In this document: positions 59,410 through 64,000 of the stretch, piece by piece
Position numbering within the stretch: the first letter of the stretch is position 1
Layout of the letters: each line of letters begins with the position of its first letter
DNA from: Cheilinus undulatus
Taxonomy: Eukaryota > Chordata > Actinopteri > Labriformes > Labridae
DNA length: 64,000 nt
Assembly: GCF_018320785.1 (NCBI RefSeq)
Contig: NC_054869.1
Location: 15,386,698 to 15,450,697, forward strand
Direction: 5' to 3'
Notes under the pieces: generated by a model
Databases searched by the model: none
The model's input: the letters and a program-made list of their open reading frames with translations, nothing else
Told to the model about the DNA's origin: nothing
Made by a program: the position numbers and the translations under genes

Positions 59410-60770
59410 TCACTAAGTTGTGGGAAAGCCTAAATGTAATGTCCTTATATGTACATGCAGGGTCTTAGGAGGTTTAATGCATCCTGTAGAAGTCAGACCT
59501 CCATTGTGAAAGGTTCAACTGAGATTTTCCTCATTTTGTTTTTGGAGATGAAAGGTCAAAGGTTATTCCTCCATATATTTGGGGAGATTGATGCCAGATT
59601 AACCCTAGCAGCGAGCAGTGACACCAGATGCACTAAAAACATACCTCAACAAGCTCAACCATTGAGAATGGAAGGTGCTTATCTAAGAATTAAGAATAAT
59701 TTCGGATCTTATTCCTGATCTTTCCGGCTTTGAAATGACTAAACTGAGATGAAAACATACACCTCAGTAGACCTTGGTTCTCCCGTCCTCCCCTGCCTCT
59801 GCCAGACAGAGGTGGCTATGCTTTGCCCCCTACTTGAGCCCGATGTGATCCAGATGACGGGGGTTTCCAAAGGTAGGAGCAGGGGGGCTGGGGTCTTCAT
59901 GGGTCAGCTGTAATTCAGCACAGAGCTTAGAGAGCAGACTCTTAGAACACACAAAACCCTCACAGAATACTGAGGCTCCATTAAGGCCTTAAATATCAGA
60001 CAAACTGCAGTTCAAAGGCAGGTATGATGGGATGAAAAACATTAGTCAGCCTGATGGTCTCCTCTCCGCTCAGTTTTTCCAGACTTTAGAAAACATGCAA
60101 ATGCTGACATTTAAAGAGACCTGCATGCTTCAGAAGCTTCTGTGACCTGGACAGAGTTTTTGAGAAGAAACAGCTCAGGCAGGCAAGAAGTAATTCCAGA
60201 ATTATCTCATCCTTTCAGCATTTCTGTAGGTTTTGCTGATTGCCTACTTCTGTTTGAGTCTTTCCCTGAGTTAGAGGAGGAATGTCTGAACACACGTGTG
60301 TATCTCTGTGATCCGGAGGCAGCTCTCTGTAACCAGAGCCTCCATCACAGGGAGGATGTCTGCTGAAATAACAGCTCACTGCCTGCAAAGGAATTTGTCT
60401 GTAAGCTGTAAAAGATGGTGAGGGAAGAAGAGGAAAAGTAAGCTTTGAGAGTATTTCTGTTTTGGGTGTTGTAATCAGCAGTGCTCGGCCTTGAAGAGTT
60501 TAAAATAGTAAATCCGCTCAAATACAGTTTGAGGGCTTAATATAGAGCTCTCTCCCCTGTAGGTGCATGAGTTTCTATGTTGTGTGTCTGCTTCAATGAA
60601 GACGTGTAAATCTGGTTATTAAGTGGAGGTTTTCTATTTTAAGACTAAGAGTCTGTTAAGCTCTGCTCTGAATTCACTGTTATTAAATGTGGTTAAACAG
60701 TTCATACTGCCCATAAATGCATGTATATACTCATAAACCACCTTACAAAATATACACTATAGGCACTTAA
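59410..60770. other. No gene assigned; weak exon-like stretch
   Basis: At 59,749 an ATG opens a 55-codon frame crossing a segment bounded by ctctgccag and gtagga (about 59,809-59,871), which looks exon-like. There is no recognised homology and no partner exon, so it is not called as a gene. Confidence 0.25.
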
Positions 60771-60849
60771 GATCATGTCATGATTTATTTATTCATTATG
60801 GAGTCAAAATTGGATATTTTAAAGATATTTTATGCAAAAATATACAAGG

Positions 60850-62300
60850 CCTTCCCTGAAAAAGATGTCAGGATGGGAGCATGTGCTGCTTTAAAACCTT
60901 TATACAATTTTGATAATGCCCTTCCAGATTTAAAAGATGCTAATGCAGGCACTAATTCAACCCCATACCTTCAAAGATGCAGGCGTCATTACAATCTGTA
61001 TGCTCCATCTCCACTAGTTTCCAAAAAGAGATTTCAAATTTTGATTCATATGACCACAGAACAGTTTTCCATTTTCCTTCAGTCCATTTTAAATGAGCTT
61101 TAACCGAGAGAAGACAGTGGTGTTAATGGATCGTGTTCACATACAAGCCTGCCCACAGAACATGCTGGGCCCCTGAAAAACCCGGAGAACGGGCTCCTCT
61201 CCAGATTTGATTTACTGATATCAATGCATGTTGTTGAAGCTGTAGCATTGGTGCTGGTGTCCTGGCTAACAGTTACTTCATTTTAGAGCTGAAAAATTGG
61301 TCAAGCTTTTATTGGGTTTGGTGTTGAAATGATTTCTTCATGGTTCTGTTTAACCCATTTTCATCACTGTCTCTGCCCATTTTTGCACATTTGATCCACT
61401 TTTAACAGTTTTCACAACTTTTTAACTGCTTTTCACCATTTATTGACGCTTTTTTTTGACACTTTCAACCCATTTTTGCCTCACTGTAACCACTCCATAT
61501 TTTTTATGCCAATTTTATCCACTTTCAACCATTTTTGCCACTTTTTAACCGCTTTTCACCATTTTTGGCTCTTTTTTGCCACTTATAATCCATTTTTGCC
61601 ACTCTGAAACCACTTTTCACTATTTTTAACACCAATTTCTGCCACCTTTAACCCATTTTGCCTTTTTTTTTTGCCGTTTTTTCTTTTTGCACTAATTTCA
61701 TTTTTCCCCCTTAAAGTTATTTCAGTTTCTTCTACTTTATTCTCTGACACCCTGACTTTTGTGCAAACCATGGTTTAGCGATGAAGTTTGACATTACTTT
61801 CCAGTGGTTTAGTTAATGCGCCCCTCCACAGTGGTAACACAGGAAAAAAAAGTAATTCTGTTTCCAGACAAGGGGTATACATTGGAAAAAAACACTACTA
61901 AATACTACTGCTTAAATAAACAAAAATCATTTTTTTGTCTTTGATCTGAGAGTTAATTATTCAGATTAAATGGTTAATATAGATATCACAGATTAACTTT
62001 TACTGAGGACCATAATTTTCCTGACCTCCATGGGCCTTCCATTTTGCTGGGACCTAGTAAGCTCTCCCCCTTATCCTTGCTTATTGGTTGCCTTGTTCAC
62101 ATATGGCTTCATCTTCCATGATAGAGCTTTCACTTGCATTTGTGGATGGAATGGAAAACTGTGTGGACAAACAGTGATTTCTGGAAGTGTTCCTGAGCTC
62201 ATGCAGTGATTTCCAGTCCAGAACCATGCCTGTTCTCAAAGCGTTGCCCCCTGAAGGCCTGAAGATTGTAAGCATTCAATACTGTACTTTGGCCTTGTCC
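60850..62300 (-). mobile_element. Tc1/mariner-type relic (same family as 28,012), - strand, interrupted
   Basis: The + strand shows the antisense wording of that family: ccataccttcaaagatgcag, catatgaccacagaacagtt, agtccattttaaatgagctt, then after an interruption ttgttcacatatggcttcat and cttccatgatagagctttca. The middle (about 61,200-62,080) is filled by a minisatellite and other sequence. Inactive. Confidence 0.6.
61360..61690. repeat. Minisatellite of ~21-24 bp CCACTTTTAACC-ATTTTTGC units
   Basis: About 14 imperfect units such as ccatttttgccactttt-aac and cgcttttcaccattt, arranged without interruption. Confidence 0.8.
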
Positions 62301-62309
62301 CTTGCAAAC

Positions 62310-63760
62310 AGATATTTCTCCAGGTCAGAGAGCTACAACACAATTTAAGGATTTGACCACAGCTGCTTCAGGTGGATTAGAATGCATGTCCAGCAGAGGC
62401 AGCAGAAGACCAATTGATGGACCAGTTTTCAAACCAGCAGTCACAAATTCTACATTTCAGTTCAACTTAAACCACAATGCTGAGGTGCAACTACCTACTG
62501 ACTTGCAGTTAAACTATAGTTACAGTACACACACAGTGCTTCTTTAGCTGCAGAAACCAGAGTATGAACCACATATGATTGGATTGGTGACTACATATAG
62601 CATTCTGATTCTATTCTGATCTATTGCTGATACATTTCTAGGAAAATCGTCCGATAATGATCAGTTATCAATCAATCAATAAATCAGGGAAAGTACCAAT
62701 ACATACGTCACTGTATCATCATCATCCAGCTCACTGTAAAACTGCACTCAGAAAATGTCACATGAAGTTGAGTACTTTGTTGCAGACAGGTCATGTCAAA
62801 ATGAAATGTGTCGCCCTAAAGCAAAAATGAGAGGTGTAAAATGTGAGCTGTTATTATTTTTTGAACTAAACCTTATTGTGCTGTTTTTCTCTAAAGTATC
62901 TTTTACCTTTCATTTCCAAAACACAACTTTTTTTTATCAAGAGCAAAAGTTCATTTTTAGTTTTCCTACTTTTGACAGCTGCACATTTCTTCATGTGTTT
63001 TAAAGTTAGACCTCAGGGCTCATGTCCGGGCCTCATATTATTTTGGGCCCCAATACAAGTATCAGAGAGAAGGAATTAAAGTGCGGAGCAGGAGAATTTG
63101 GGTCAGGGGTTGTGGGTCTTTAAGTGTACAAAAGAGGCTTTAACACAGGGGCAGGGGGAGTTCATGAAAATGGTTTACAGACTTTTAAAACAGTTGAAAA
63201 GAGGAAAAAAACAGCTAATCTGTCTGAAGAGGCCTCTCTCTTTCTAGGTCGTTCTGATGAAAACAGCATCAAAAGTTGGACATGAACGCACGAGAATCCA
63301 CCAAGCATAAAGAATGTCATGGCATGGGTTTCTTGTTCTTTTTGATGCTGATGAAAAATTAATTCAAAGTTTAAAGTAGAGTTATCTGCAGAGACAGATT
63401 CTTTTATTGGCCACTCACTCGTCTCATATCTGCAGGTTGCAGCACAGCCATTTGCTTTTATAACTGCCAAGAATGGGATGATAAAATTAAATGGGAATCT
63501 AAGGACTATAAAACAAGTAGAAAACTGGGAGAGTTGGGTCTAATTTTACATAAAGAAAAAATGTTGCTGATTGGCTGCCTCTGAAACAAAACACACCAAC
63601 TTTATCCAAGCACAAACACAACCTAAATTCACACATTTCTTTTCCCTTAAATGTTTATAGTTTAAAAAATTAGGAAACATGACATCCATCTTAATGCAAA
63701 GCTAGGCTAAGTCTTTGGTTTATTATGCATGTAACACACTGGCACAGATGCAGTTTCTCC
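62310..63760. other. Intergenic, nothing recognised
   Basis: AT-rich. Small open frames (62,302-62,547; 62,755-63,003; 63,162-63,470 on the - strand) show no domain or splice context. Confidence 0.35.
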
Positions 63761-63769
63761 TCACCTCAC

Positions 63770-64000
63770 CATCAAGTCAAGCAGCGTGCTTTGACTTTCC
63801 CGAGAGTGCATAGCTAGCAGCCCCCGTATGGATAGATACATTTATGACAATGCATACTGAATACAATGAAATAAGTTAAAGAGCAATTAATCCATAGAAG
63901 CATAAATGTGAATATGAGGGTTCAACAAGTTTATGCTATAAAGGAGGAGGCTGGGGTGGAGGAGGTCAAGCTTTGCCAGCAGCACTGTCGTGCATCAGCA
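63770..64000 (+). repeat. Dispersed repeat, copy 2 (partner at 22,785)
   Basis: Direct-orientation match to 22,785-23,020: agtgcatagctag, ggatagatacattta, gaatatgagggt and aaggaggaggctggggtgga in order. It runs to the window edge, so it may continue. Confidence 0.7.

Noticed and set aside
59749..59916. 55-codon frame with exon-like borders
   Set aside because: No recognised homology, no partner exon and a stop soon after; insufficient for a gene call.
60142..60366. 74-codon open frame
   Set aside because: No domain, signal or splice context; consistent with chance.

Overview
The window is vertebrate nuclear DNA, almost certainly from a teleost fish. The genes are split into small exons with GT/AG splice sites, separated by long AT-rich introns. 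The remaining sequence is dominated by fish-type interspersed repeats: Tc1-like elements, hAT-type elements with 8-bp target duplications, tRNA-headed SINEs, L2-like LINE remnants and foldback elements. There is no sign of bacterial or plasmid DNA.

Layout. (1) Positions 1-10.5 kb hold the 3' two thirds of a TCF/LEF transcription factor on the + strand, recognised as tcf7l1 (Wnt/beta-catenin pathway): eight coding exons with the complete HMG box and a tail carrying two CtBP-type PLSL motifs. The beta-catenin-binding N-terminus lies upstream of the window. (2) 10.5-24 kb is intergenic, with a nested Tc1-like element, hAT-type MITEs, a TATC microsatellite and a SINE. (3) 24.3-34.8 kb holds tgoln2 (trans-Golgi network protein 2, TGN38/46 family) on the + strand. 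It has a signal-peptide exon, one large exon for the Lys/Thr/Gly-rich luminal domain and membrane segment, and two short exons for the cytosolic tail with a YQKL sorting signal. Intron 1 is packed with nested transposons. (4) 34.8-43.2 kb is probable tgoln2 3'UTR or flank, an L2-like LINE remnant, palindromic MITEs and an hAT-type element inserted in a SINE. (5) 43.3-44.0 kb is an intronless dual-specificity phosphatase of the DUSP14/18/21 group on the - strand, closest by recall to DUSP18. (6) 47.3-49.4 kb is a CpG-rich segment followed by well-spliced candidate exons of a gene I do not recognise. (7) 49.5-64 kb shows no convincing gene. It holds duplicated repeats, a decayed Tc1-like transposase, a LINE reverse-transcriptase relic, and long cryptic satellite-like tracts.

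The genes do not form a pathway. They are neighbours: a nuclear Wnt effector, a cargo-cycling Golgi membrane protein and a small phosphatase. The tcf7l1-tgoln2 adjacency and orientation match the human 2p11.2 order as I recall it, which supports both identifications. The most unusual structures are two elements, at 28,363-29,350 and 45,120-45,699. They share the terminus TACGGTGG and 6-bp target-site duplications. One of them carries a ~190-bp triplicated internal unit plus an array of 56-bp-spaced palindromes. All calls are from reading the sequence; no database search was run.
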